NCBI GenBank assembly: GCA_021299185.1
Contig: JAJTHZ010000053.1
Location: 1-40,344, forward strand
DNA from: Lysobacteraceae bacterium
GTDB taxonomy: Bacteria > Pseudomonadota > Gammaproteobacteria > Xanthomonadales > Ahniellaceae
DNA length: 40,344 nucleotides
Direction: 5' to 3'
Shown here: in pieces, positions 1-8,084 of the stretch
Layout: each line of letters opens with the position of its first letter
Position numbering within the stretch: position 1 is the stretch's first letter
Notes under the pieces: generated by a model
Told to the model about the DNA's origin: nothing
The model's input: the letters and a program-made list of their open reading frames with translations, nothing else
Database searches by the model: none
Program-made: the position numbers and the translations under genes

Positions 1-106
1 ACGAAATCTCCGCCAGCGGACGACCCTCCTTGCGCAGCATCAACGCCTGCTTGCGCAGTTCGATTCGCGTCTCGGAGCCAGCTTTGCGACGGTCGGAACG
101 AGCCAT
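1..106 (-). CDS. Transposase-like protein, N-terminal fragment cut by window edge
   Basis: Reading leftward from an ATG at 104-106, an open frame starts MARSDRRKAGSETRIELRKQ and continues with ALMLRKEGRPLAEIS before the window ends. A basic start followed by a helix with the pattern RKxAxxLRKEGxxLxEIS is typical of the helix-turn-helix at the N terminus of several transposase or recombinase families (IS630-type is one possibility), but about 35 residues are too few to name the family. It lies immediately beyond the broken end of hsdS and on the same strand, so an insertion sequence entering the restriction locus is the simplest reading. The true end of the element is not visible. Confidence 0.45.
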   Translation of the reverse strand, partial: MARSDRRKAGSETRIELRKQALMLRKEGRPLAEIS

Positions 107-137
107 GTGGAAAGTTTGGCATGCATGGGGTTAAGAT

Positions 138-776
138 TTAGTTAGTTATGGGCCGGGTCAATAGCGCAACGACTTGCCAGCCGTTCGGGTTGTCCCGCAC
201 TGAGCCGAACGTGTCGAGGAAGATGGATTGGGTGAGGGTGTCGAGTTGGGCGAGGGCGGCGCGGCGCTTGGCCCGCAGCGCGTCCGTCCTGTCCAGGATC
301 GCTGCAATCTGCCGTTGCTCGGGGAGGGGTGGGAGGGGAACTCGCACGCTCTTCAGGTCGGACAGAATGACCCTTCGAATCGCAGACCCAGTCTTCCGCT
401 TTAGGGCGTCATCGAGCACGCGTGGCGATCGCAGGACGAAACCAAAGTACTTCGGATCGACTAAGTCAGGCTTGGGACGCAGGATCGCGAGTGAGGACAA
501 GACCGCGAATGGCTTGTCCGTACTGACAACGTGTACCTTCCCAACCGTGCCGTCCTTCGAGAACAGTATGTCCCCCCGTTGTGGCGCCGAGTTGCCAGCA
601 TTCGCCAGCCGAAAGTCATTGTCGCTGATGAACGAACAGCCGATGAAATCCAGAGCATCGTCGGTCACGTCCTTGACTGTCAGAAACGGGATTCCCCGGC
701 CTATGTTCTTGGGCGTGTAGTGAGTGCCATCCGTGACGAGATCACACGCTTCCTCGATGGTTGCTGTGCTGATCAC
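138..776 (-). CDS. hsdS: Type I restriction-modification specificity subunit, truncated to one half
   Basis: The protein has 212 residues, about half the usual length of a type I specificity subunit. Residues about 8-146 form one target recognition domain (start: ATIEEACDLVTDGTHYTPKN). The conserved spacer helix follows at 147-190, including PLPPLPEQRQIAAILDR and LDTLTQSIFLDTFG. The family then normally begins its second recognition half with NPxGW. Here NPNGW is present at 196-200, but after QVV the sequence becomes ALLTRPITN and stops, next to the transposase start. Its ATG overlaps the hsdM stop by four bases (ATGA), so the two are translationally coupled. Half-length HsdS proteins with one recognition domain and one conserved region can dimerise and act in some systems, so the protein may still work. 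No hsdR lies in the window. Confidence 0.85.
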   Translation of the reverse strand: MISTATIEEACDLVTDGTHYTPKNIGRGIPFLTVKDVTDDALDFIGCSFISDNDFRLANAGNSAPQRGDILFSKDGTVGKVHVVSTDKPFAVLSSLAILRPKPDLVDPKYFGFVLRSPRVLDDALKRKTGSAIRRVILSDLKSVRVPLPPLPEQRQIAAILDRTDALRAKRRAALAQLDTLTQSIFLDTFGSVRDNPNGWQVVALLTRPITN

Positions 777-2326
777 TTCAGCATGCCCTCTAGCTCCTTC
801 ATCCCTCGCTGGATCTCCTCCTCCAGCTTCGCCAACTCGGCGAGGATGTCCTTCGGCGCGCGGTGCTCGACCGCTTCGTGCACCACTTCCTTGTAGCGGT
901 TGAGCGAGAGGTCATAGCCCTGCGCGGCGATGTCGGCCTTCGGCACGCAGAAGCTCTGCGCGGTGCGCGGCCGCTCACGCTCGGCATCGTTGCGCGCCGC
1001 CCAGCGCGCCAGCACGTCTGGCAGGTTGTTCTTTGCGTGCTCGTCCGCGCCGAGCGCGGTGTTCGGCACCGGGCCGAGCTTGTCGTCCGGCAGCAGCGGC
1101 GTGCGCTTGTCGTCGAGGCTCCAGCCGTCGGCCTCGACGTCGTAGAGCCAGACCCGGTCGGTGCCGCCGGAGTTGGTCTTGGTGAAGAGCAGGATCGCGG
1201 TGGACACGCCCGCGTAGGGCCGGAACACGCCGCCCGGCAGCTTGACCACAGCGTCGAGCTTGTGGTCTTCCACCAGCATGCGGCGCAGTTCCTTGTGCGC
1301 GGTGCTGGAGCCGAACAGCACGCCGTCGGGCACGATTACGGCCGCGCGGCCGCCGGGCTTTAGCAGGCGCAGGAAGAGCGCCAGGAAGAGCAGCTCGGTC
1401 TTCTTCGTCTTGACGATCTGCAGCAGGTCCTTGGCCGTGTTCTCGTAGTCGAGACTCCCGGCGAACGGCGGATTGGCCAGAACGAGGGTGTACTTCTCCT
1501 CCTCGCCGGCGTGGTCCTGGGCGAGCGCGTCGCGGTAGCTGATGTCCGGGCTGTCGACGCCATGCAGCAACATGTTCATGCTGCCGATGCGCAGCATGGT
1601 GTGGTCGAAGTCGAACCCGTGGAACATGCGGTGGTGGAAGTGATCCCGTTGGGGTTCGTCGTGGAATAGGTCCGGATGGCGCGCACGCAGGTATTCGCCG
1701 GCCGCCACGAGGAAGCCCGCCGTGCCGCAGGCCGGGTCGCAGATCACGTCGCCGGGCCGGGGCGCGGTGAGTTCCACCATCAGCTGGATGATGTGGCGTG
1801 GGGTGCGGAACTGCCCGTTCTGCCCGGCGCTGGCGATCTTGCCGAGCATGTACTCGTAGACGTCGCCCTTGGTGTCGCGGTCGTCCATCGGCACGTGGTC
1901 GAGCAGGTCCAACACCTTGGCCAGCAGGGCCGGGGTCGGGATGGTGAAGCGCGCGCCGGCCATGTGGCGGGCGTAGGTCGAGTCGCTGTTGCCGAGCTGG
2001 CGAGCGAGGTCGCCACGCAGGAAGGGGAAGACATGCTCGCCCACCACGGTGAACATGTCCGCCGGCGCGAAGTGCTTGAAGCGCGACCAGCGGCAGTCCG
2101 CATAGGGGCGGCCCTTGGGGTCCGGGCCCTCGGGGAAGATGCGCCGGGCCATCGGCTGCTTGAGCCGGTTGGCCTTGTTTTCCTCCAGCGTGTGCAGGTC
2201 GTCGAGCCGGCGGATGAAGAGCAGGTAGGTCAGCTGCTCGATGACCTCGATCGGGTTGGCGATGCCGCCCGCCCAGAATGCGTTCCAGATCTGGTCGATC
2301 TGGGATTTGATGGGGCCGGTGATCAT
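773..2326 (-). CDS. hsdM: Type I restriction-modification DNA methyltransferase subunit
   Basis: A 517-residue N6-adenine methyltransferase of the HsdM family. The N-terminal helical HsdM domain covers about residues 8-150 (IDQIWNAFWAGGIANPIEVI). The S-adenosylmethionine-binding motif I is DPACGTAGF at 197-205 and the catalytic motif IV is NPPF at 285-288, so the enzyme looks intact. The start at 2326 has AAGGA eight bases upstream. With HsdS it would methylate adenines in a two-part recognition site; restriction would also need HsdR, which is not found here. It is the first gene of a two-gene minus-strand operon with hsdS. The length is normal for the family and no frameshift is seen. Confidence 0.95.
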   Translation of the reverse strand: MITGPIKSQIDQIWNAFWAGGIANPIEVIEQLTYLLFIRRLDDLHTLEENKANRLKQPMARRIFPEGPDPKGRPYADCRWSRFKHFAPADMFTVVGEHVFPFLRGDLARQLGNSDSTYARHMAGARFTIPTPALLAKVLDLLDHVPMDDRDTKGDVYEYMLGKIASAGQNGQFRTPRHIIQLMVELTAPRPGDVICDPACGTAGFLVAAGEYLRARHPDLFHDEPQRDHFHHRMFHGFDFDHTMLRIGSMNMLLHGVDSPDISYRDALAQDHAGEEEKYTLVLANPPFAGSLDYENTAKDLLQIVKTKKTELLFLALFLRLLKPGGRAAVIVPDGVLFGSSTAHKELRRMLVEDHKLDAVVKLPGGVFRPYAGVSTAILLFTKTNSGGTDRVWLYDVEADGWSLDDKRTPLLPDDKLGPVPNTALGADEHAKNNLPDVLARWAARNDAERERPRTAQSFCVPKADIAAQGYDLSLNRYKEVVHEAVEHRAPKDILAELAKLEEEIQRGMKELEGMLK

Positions 2327-2959
2327 GTGGCGGGATCCTTGGGTGGTGCGTCGTCCGTCGGGTCATCCCGCCGAACGGGCCATGGCGACCGTTTGCCGGG
2401 CCCGAACCGATCGCTTTGGGCGCATTGGACGGTCCGGGGATGGTAAACGGTTGCCGGCAGCACCGGCGCGGGCATCGGCTGCGGGTGGCCTTGCCGAGGC
2501 ATCGTCCCAATTCGGCGCGCATGTGGAGACGGCCGGGCGCCGGGCAACTCGGCGCGGCCCGCGAGTCCTGTCAGCGTCGAAGGTCCCGGCGCTCACGCGG
2601 GCGGACGGGCGCTTTTCCACCAATGCACCCCGTCTGCGGTCTCACCGGTGTTGGCGCTCGCCCAAAACTGACCAACCGTGCGCGTCGAAAACTGACCAGG
2701 GTGCATGACCCCTAACCTGCTGTCGGTTTTATCCGGTGGCGGCGCGGTGGATGCTCGTTTCCCTGAAACGGTAACGGTGATTGTCAGGTTTGCAGGGAAA
2801 CCAGGCCGCCTCTCGCGCGGGATGCACGTGAACACTGTGCGCGGCGCCCGCGCCGCTTTCGCATGGGTGGCGTCATGGCGCTTTGTGGGGCGAGGAAAGG
2901 ATCGCGGCGCCGGGTTCCGGCCGCTCACGACTCGCGGGTCAGAAGGTCGACGTAGTCGC
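2327..2959. other. Long region with no recognised gene
   Basis: Between the hsdM start and the scrap of a prenyltransferase gene I see no convincing coding sequence. Short open frames exist on both strands but none resembles a known family or has a clear ribosome binding site. The segment 2700-2830 is less GC-rich than its surroundings. It includes the possible insertion-sequence end annotated separately. Confidence 0.5.
2640..2710. mobile_element. Possible IS21-family end remnant
   Basis: The 11-mer AAAACTGACCA occurs twice in direct orientation at 2664-2674 and 2688-2698, 24 bases apart, followed by GGGTGCATGACCCC. Closely spaced repeats of a GGTCAGTTTT-type sequence (here read on the minus strand) are the usual appearance of the multi-repeat ends of IS21-family elements. 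No istA or istB gene lies nearby, so if the reading is right this is an orphan end left after deletion. The assignment rests on motif memory only. Confidence 0.35.
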
Positions 2960-3013
2960 GCCTTGAAGTCGTTGGGGGTCAAGATGCCGTGCGCGCCGAT
3001 GCTGTAGAGCACG
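2960..3013 (-). pseudogene. Short scrap of a BchG/UbiA-type prenyltransferase gene
   Basis: Read on the minus strand this stretch encodes VLYSIGAHGILTPNDFKA, matching VLYSIGAHGIMTLNDFKA of the intact prenyltransferase at 7008-7892, which is also on the minus strand. The DNA at 2960-3019 matches 7312-7371 with about 7 differences in 60 bases, so it derives from a related but not identical gene. The match ends abruptly on both sides: to the left the next residues no longer fit the family, and to the right the DNA becomes plus-strand ADP-ribosylglycohydrolase sequence. Confidence 0.7.
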
Positions 3014-3540
3014 GCCACCCGTCGGGCATCCTGCCGGCGGGCGCGCTGGCGCTGATGGCGCAGCGGCTGGCCGAAGGCGCGGACCTGCGCACGGCGCTCG
3101 CCGAGGCCGTGGTCCGCGTGCGTGCGGAGGCGGACCAGGACGAGACGCTTGGCGCGCTGGATCACGCGCGGTCGCTGGCCGACGCGGGCGCCGATCCACG
3201 CGCGGCGATCGCGGCGCTCGGCGAGGACTGGGTGGCGGAGGAAGCGCTCGCGATCGCGGTCTAATGCGCGCTGGTGGCGCGCGACTTCCGCCACGGCGTG
3301 CTGCTGGCGGTCAACCACAGCGGCGATTCGGACTCCATCGGCGCGATCACCGGCAACCTGCTGCGCGCGGCCTGGGGCGTGGACGCGATCCCCGCGGCGT
3401 GGCGCGAGACGGTCGAGCTGGCGGACGTGATCGCCACCGTGGCCGACGACGTGCACGACTGCCCCGGCCGGTCGGTGGGCGAGTGGCCGATGGACACGGA
3501 GCGCGCGCGGGAACTGACGCACCGCTATCCGCCGAACTGC
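3010..3540 (+). pseudogene. ADP-ribosylglycohydrolase remnant with internal stop
   Basis: The plus-strand frame reads HGHPSGILPAGALALMAQRL near 3007-3066, then AALGEDWVAEEALAIAV, a TAA at 3262-3264, then CALVARDFRHGVLLAVNHSG and DSDSIGAITGNLL in the same frame. This is the C-terminal part of the ADP-ribosylglycohydrolase (DraG/ADPRH) family; HSGDSDSxGAITGN carries the metal-binding aspartates. The stop sits where the family usually has a tyrosine before CAL, so one base change (TAC or TAT to TAA) explains it. The N-terminal half, with the other metal ligands, is missing because the fragment begins at a junction with a prenyltransferase scrap. Similarity fades after RYPPN, the usual family end, near 3540. 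It cannot be an active hydrolase as it stands. Confidence 0.8.
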
Positions 3541-3640
3541 GCGACACCGCCACCCGGGCCGGATCCCCCGGCGGGCATGAGGGAGCATCCCCGGCTTTCG
3601 CGCTTGGCTTCGGTAGCTTCGCGTTTTTTCCGGGATCGCC

Positions 3641-6600
3641 ATGCCCCTGCCCCGCCTCCCGCTGTCGCCGCTCGCGCTCGCCGTGCTGGCCCTCTCGGCC
3701 CCCGCCGGGGTCGCGGCCCAGTGCGTGCCCTTCCCGGTGCCGTCCGACGGCACCACCCAGTGCAGCGGCAGCGTCGGCAACATCGACACTCGGCCCAGCA
3801 CGAATGTCGGCGTGTCGCTGCTGCCGGGCGCGAACGCGGGCACGATCCGTCTCATCAGCGGCCGGGTCGACGTCGGCACGGGCGGCGGCGCGACCACCGT
3901 GGCCGAGATCTACACCCATGCGCCCGCCGGGGTCGACACGACCCAGGTCATCGTCGAGAACCGCGGCACCATCAGCGGCCAGGTGTCCCCGAATCCGGGC
4001 CTCGGCAACCGATGGCGCTCCCTGCTGGTGACCAACTACGGGCAGATGGCGGGCCCGGTCTGGGCACGGCTGATCAACTTCCCCGGCGGCGTGGTGGAAC
4101 TCAACCGCGGCGAGTTTCTCAACAGCGGCACCATCCGTCGCGCGGACCTGTGTTCGACCTACCGGGACTTCACCGGTGAGAACCAGGCCGACGGCGTCAT
4201 GGACTTCCTGTTCACCGCGCCGCAGATCCCCCCGATCGGCATCATCGTCGCCGACGTGAGCTGCCAGCCGTACCGGATCACCAACCGCGGCCGGATCAAC
4301 GGCGGGGCCGGCGTGGTGGGCGCTGCGGCCTCGGTGGGCGACGTGTCCCGCGGCGATCAGGTCATGACCGACCTCGACCTGACCAACGCCGACACCGGCG
4401 TGATCGTGGGTCCGGTGGTCATGACGACCGGTCGGCTTGGTCGCGCCGGGGGCGTGGTCCCGGCGCCGGTCGGGCGCAATGCGGGCATCGTGCAGGGCGG
4501 GGTGTTGCTGTACGGCTCGCGGATGGCCAGCGTCGTCGGCAACCTCGGGGACGAGGCCTTGTTCCAGAACCAGGCGGGTGGTCGTATCGGCGGCGCGATC
4601 GTGGTGAACGCCGGACGCTTCGAACAGGCCGCCGACGCCGTGTTCCTCGCCGGTGCGAGCCTGCATCCCTCGGGCATGTTCCGCACGCCGCCGCCCCTGC
4701 CCGACGAGGAAGCGGGGACGATCGCCGTGGCCGGCACGCATACCGTCACCTGCGTCGGCAACGACCCGTGGCCGCAGAGTTTCACGCAGGCGGAACTGGG
4801 GGTGCTCGAGCTGGCCAGCGGTGCCACGTTGACCGTCTCGCCGGCGAGCAATTGCACCTACGTCGGCCGCATCACCGGGCCCGGCACCCTGCGAAAGACC
4901 GGCACCGGTGCTTACATCTTCTCCGGCACCGCGACCCACGGCGCGACCGTGGTGCAGCAGGGCCTGTGGTTCGCCAACGGCACCCAGGGTGCGGTGACGA
5001 TCGAGAACAGCGGCATCGTGATCGGCATCGGGCGCATGGGCGACACCCTCGTGCGCAACGGCGGCCGGCTGGCGCCGGGTGGCACGCCGGGCACGCTGGC
5101 GTCGGGCAGCCTCACCATGCAGTCGCCCTCGGTATTCGAGTTCGAGGCGAGTGCCACGACGAGCGACCGGCTGGACGTGACCGGCACGGTGTCGCTCGGC
5201 GGCGCCACGCTGGATGCCCTGCTGGTGGCCGGCTACACCCACCAGCCGGGCCGCGCGATGACGCTGATCGCCAACGACGGCGCCGATGCGGTCACCGGCA
5301 CCTTCACCGGCCGCGCGGAAGGCGCGGAGTTCACCCTCGGCGGCTTCCCGTTCCGCATCCGCTACGGCGCGGTCGACGGCAACGACGTGGTGCTGTTCGC
5401 GCTCAACCCGGCCGCGGCGGTGACGCTGGCGCCGGTCGCCGGCACGCCGAACGAAGGCGCGCCGGTCACGCTCACCGCGACCGCGACGGGCACGGCGCCG
5501 ACCGGCGTCGTGACCTTCCGCGATGGCGGCGCGCCAATCGCGGGCTGCGTCGACCGGCCGCTCGCGGTGAACGGCAACAGCGCCACCGCGAGCTGCACCA
5601 CCAGCGCGCTGGCGGGCGGTCCGCGCAGCCTGACCGCCGTCTATGCGGGCGACAACGCCAACCCGACGCGCACCTCGGTGGCGGTGGCGGTGACCATCAA
5701 CGGCCGGCCCAGTCTCTCGGCGCCGGCCTCGCTGGGCGTGCTGGAAGATTCGACCGCGACGCCGCTGGCGATCACGGTCGGCGATGCGGAATCGGGCGCG
5801 GCGGGCGTCGCGCTGTCGGCGAGCTCGGGCGATGCGGCGCTGGTGACCGATGCGGCGCTGGCGGCGGGCCTCGGCGGCAGCGGCGCGAACCGCACGCTGG
5901 CGATCACGCCGCGCGCCGATGCCTTCGGCGGCACCACGATCACCCTGGCCGCCAGCGATCCCGCGGGCGCGGTGCGAACGGCGCCGCTGGCGCTGACGGT
6001 GACGCCCGTCAACGATCCGCCCACGTTTGCGCTGGGCGGCAATCCGGCGCACGCGGCGGGCACGACGGGCGCGCAGTCGCGGCCGGGCTTCGTGTCGCAG
6101 GTCTCGGCCGGACCGGGCGAGGCGGCGCAGGCGGTCTTGCTCGCGGTCAGCGAGCTGGAAGACGCCGGCAACGTCGTGTCCGACGCCGCGCTGGCGCCGA
6201 ACGGCAGCCTGACCTACACCCTGTCGGGCGCCAGCGGCACCGCGCGCCTGCAGGTCACGGCGCAGGACAACGGCGGCACGACCCATGGCGGCGTCGATCG
6301 CGCGCAGCGCGAGTTCCGCATCGTGGTCGGCAACGGCGCCGACCTGCAGGTGGGCCTCGCCCGCGTGCTGCCCGATCCGGGCCCCGGCCGACGCGCGTAT
6401 CGCATCACGGCGCGCAACAACGGGCCGGCGGATCTCGCTTCGGTGACCGTGCGCACGCTGGTGGCGGCGGGCCTGTCGGACCTCGCGTGGAGCTGCACGG
6501 GCGCCTGTGCGGCGGCATCCGGCACGGGCACGCCAACCCTGGTGAGCGATCTCGCGGCCGGTGCGGTGGCGACCCTCGTGCTGCAAGGCACGGTCGACGC

Positions 6601-6757
6601 CGCCGCGCCCTTCGTGAGCCTGGAGGCGACGATCGCGCCACCGGCCGGCGTGAGCGTGCTCAACCCGGCCGACGACCGCGCGACCCTGGTCGAGGCCAGT
6701 GGCGTCGAGGGCCTGCTGCGCGACGGCTTCGAGCCGGTGCTGCAGCGCGCGGAATGA
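3641..6757 (+). CDS. Large secreted beta-rich protein with PATR, Ig-like and DUF11-like segments, DGFE tail
   Basis: The protein has 1038 residues. A signal peptide is clear (cleavage probably after GVAA at 26). The N-terminal 550 residues are a Gly/Asn/Thr-rich beta-helix-like region with repeated phrases such as NRGTI and NSGTI. An autotransporter-associated strand repeat lies near 412-441 (GPGTLRKTGTGAYIFSGTAT). A bacterial Ig-like domain follows at about 592-685 (TGVVTFRDGG ... LTAVYAGDN), then a cadherin-like segment with the phrase TPVNDPPTF, and a DUF11-like domain at about 899-1000 (GADLQVGL). No C-terminal beta-barrel is present, so it is not a classical autotransporter. The protein ends LLRDGFEPVLQRAE, containing the DGFE motif also found at the end of the repeat protein at 8279-10072. 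The ATG is preceded by only a weak ribosome binding site. Role unknown; a surface or extracellular structural function is likely. Confidence 0.85.
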   Translation: MPLPRLPLSPLALAVLALSAPAGVAAQCVPFPVPSDGTTQCSGSVGNIDTRPSTNVGVSLLPGANAGTIRLISGRVDVGTGGGATTVAEIYTHAPAGVDTTQVIVENRGTISGQVSPNPGLGNRWRSLLVTNYGQMAGPVWARLINFPGGVVELNRGEFLNSGTIRRADLCSTYRDFTGENQADGVMDFLFTAPQIPPIGIIVADVSCQPYRITNRGRINGGAGVVGAAASVGDVSRGDQVMTDLDLTNADTGVIVGPVVMTTGRLGRAGGVVPAPVGRNAGIVQGGVLLYGSRMASVVGNLGDEALFQNQAGGRIGGAIVVNAGRFEQAADAVFLAGASLHPSGMFRTPPPLPDEEAGTIAVAGTHTVTCVGNDPWPQSFTQAELGVLELASGATLTVSPASNCTYVGRITGPGTLRKTGTGAYIFSGTATHGATVVQQGLWFANGTQGAVTIENSGIVIGIGRMGDTLVRNGGRLAPGGTPGTLASGSLTMQSPSVFEFEASATTSDRLDVTGTVSLGGATLDALLVAGYTHQPGRAMTLIANDGADAVTGTFTGRAEGAEFTLGGFPFRIRYGAVDGNDVVLFALNPAAAVTLAPVAGTPNEGAPVTLTATATGTAPTGVVTFRDGGAPIAGCVDRPLAVNGNSATASCTTSALAGGPRSLTAVYAGDNANPTRTSVAVAVTINGRPSLSAPASLGVLEDSTATPLAITVGDAESGAAGVALSASSGDAALVTDAALAAGLGGSGANRTLAITPRADAFGGTTITLAASDPAGAVRTAPLALTVTPVNDPPTFALGGNPAHAAGTTGAQSRPGFVSQVSAGPGEAAQAVLLAVSELEDAGNVVSDAALAPNGSLTYTLSGASGTARLQVTAQDNGGTTHGGVDRAQREFRIVVGNGADLQVGLARVLPDPGPGRRAYRITARNNGPADLASVTVRTLVAAGLSDLAWSCTGACAAASGTGTPTLVSDLAAGAVATLVLQGTVDAAAPFVSLEATIAPPAGVSVLNPADDRATLVEASGVEGLLRDGFEPVLQRAE

Positions 6758-6820
6758 GCGCCGCGGGCGGGGTGGAAGCGCGGCCTTCGGCATGGTGAAC
6801 CTGCCGCGGGCTTGAGGCGC

Positions 6821-6976
6821 TCGCGGCGCGCGCGCCGCTCCCACGACGCACCGCGCCCGAATCTCCCCGGCCTCACGATCACGCCCGGTCGATGCGCAGC
6901 ACTGTAGGAGCGCTGCGTGCAGCGCGACCGAACTTGCGCCAGGGCGAAAAGCTCGCGGCGCACGCGCCGCTCCCAC
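6821..6976. repeat. REP-like palindromes, family D
   Basis: A single half-unit (TCGCGGCGCGCGCGCCGCTC plus CCAC) lies at 6821-6844. A full head-to-head pair lies at 6904-6976: the left arm GTAGGAGCGCTGCGTGCAGC at 6904 and the right arm GCGGCGCACGCGCCGCTCCC ending at 6976. Each arm is itself a small palindrome. They fill the gap between two convergent genes. The same family recurs at 29103-29364. Confidence 0.85.
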
Positions 6977-7007
6977 ACTGCACCGCTCGGTCCGCCAGCG
7001 GTCCCGA

Positions 7008-7892
7008 TCAGGGCAGGCTGCGCACCGCCACCGCCGCGGCCATCATGCCCGACACGTACAGCGGCACGCCGAAGCCGCTGTACCACAGCGCGCGCTCGAT
7101 CGGCGCCTTGAGGAAACGCGCCATCATCGCCAACTGCACGGCGAGCAGGCCGCCCACGATCGCGGCCTGCGTCGGCCGATCCCAGTGCAGCAGCAGGCCG
7201 ATCACCACCGCCTGCGGCAGCGCCATGATCACGCTGGCCGCCCACGCCGCGCCATTCGCGCCGTGGATCACCGGCAGCGAGCGGATGCCCATCTGCGCAT
7301 CGCCCTTGATCGCCTTGAAGTCGTTCAGGGTCATGATGCCGTGCGCACCGATGCTGTACAGCACCGCCAGCAGCAGCACTTCCGTGCGCGGCAGCGCGCC
7401 GCCGAGCATCGCGGCGGCACCCGTGACCCAGGCCAGGCCTTCGTAGGAGAACGCGCACGCGGTGTTGCCCCACCAGCCGTTGCGCTTGAGGCGCAGCGGC
7501 GGCGCGCTGTAGGCCCAGGCGAGGAACAGGCCGATCGCGGTGGCCACCAGCACCCAGGTGCCGAGTGCGCTCGCCACCGCCAGCGACAGCAGGGTCCAGA
7601 TGCCCGCGATGTACAGGCCCCAGCGTCCGGGGATGCGGCCGGAGGGGATCGGGCGCTGCGGTTCATTGATCGCATCGACCTCGCGGTCGTGCCAGTCGTT
7701 GATCGCCTGGCTCATCGCGCACACCAGCGGCCCCGCCAGCACGATGCCCAGCACGGCGATCGGCCACTGCGGCAGGATCGGCACGCCCGACGACACCACG
7801 CCGCAGCCGAAGGCCCACATCGGCGGGAACCAGGTGATGGGCTTGAGCAGTTCGAGGACGGCGCTGGGGGCGGGATAGGTCGTGGTCGTCAT
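7008..7892 (-). CDS. bchG: Bacteriochlorophyll/chlorophyll synthase-like UbiA prenyltransferase
   Basis: A 294-residue polytopic membrane protein of the UbiA superfamily, closest in motif style to the BchG/ChlG branch that attaches a phytyl or geranylgeranyl tail to (bacterio)chlorophyllide. The first Asp-rich motif is NDWHDREVD at 65-73, followed by AINEPQRPIPSGRIPGRWGL, and the second is NDFKAIKGD at 190-198. WFPPMWAFGCGVVSSG at 21-36 is also typical of that branch. The ATG at 7892 was chosen because the family begins near this point; the open frame extends further upstream without similarity. No other photosynthesis gene is in the window, so the true substrate is uncertain. A scrap of a related gene lies at 2960-3013, suggesting that two relatives once stood here. 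The symbol names the family branch, not a proven function. Confidence 0.85.
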   Translation of the reverse strand: MTTTTYPAPSAVLELLKPITWFPPMWAFGCGVVSSGVPILPQWPIAVLGIVLAGPLVCAMSQAINDWHDREVDAINEPQRPIPSGRIPGRWGLYIAGIWTLLSLAVASALGTWVLVATAIGLFLAWAYSAPPLRLKRNGWWGNTACAFSYEGLAWVTGAAAMLGGALPRTEVLLLAVLYSIGAHGIMTLNDFKAIKGDAQMGIRSLPVIHGANGAAWAASVIMALPQAVVIGLLLHWDRPTQAAIVGGLLAVQLAMMARFLKAPIERALWYSGFGVPLYVSGMMAAAVAVRSLP

Positions 7893-8000
7893 GCGGTGTG
7901 GGTGGAGCCTGCGCCATGCGGCCGCAGCGCGCATGGTCCCACGCCGATGGGGGGCGTGGGCAGGGCAAGTCGGAACGCCGGATCGCCGGGCCTCCCCTCC

Positions 8001-8025
8001 AGGAGCGAGCGCAGCGCGCGACCGC
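8001..8025. repeat. Lone degenerate REP-like half-unit
   Basis: The stretch starting AGGAGCGAGCGCAGCGCGCG resembles the left arm of the family C and D palindromes (GGAGCGAGC... and GCAGCGCG), but has no partner arm. It lies upstream of the prenyltransferase start, in an otherwise gene-free gap from 7893 to 8278. Confidence 0.5.
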
Positions 8026-8084
8026 GGCATCGTCGATGGCCGCCAGGGCGCGGGGGACAATCGCTGCAGGGCCTCGCGCATCGG

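Noticed and set aside
2705-3007. A 100-codon plus-strand frame beginning MTPNLLSVLSGGG
   Set aside because: It runs across a gene scrap on the opposite strand, has no ribosome binding site, and matches nothing recognisable.
3347-6976. A 1209-codon open frame on the minus strand antisense to the large secreted protein
   Set aside because: Its translation is an Arg/Ala/Gly-rich low-complexity string with no domain, as expected opposite a high-GC gene. The plus-strand product has a signal peptide and recognisable domains.
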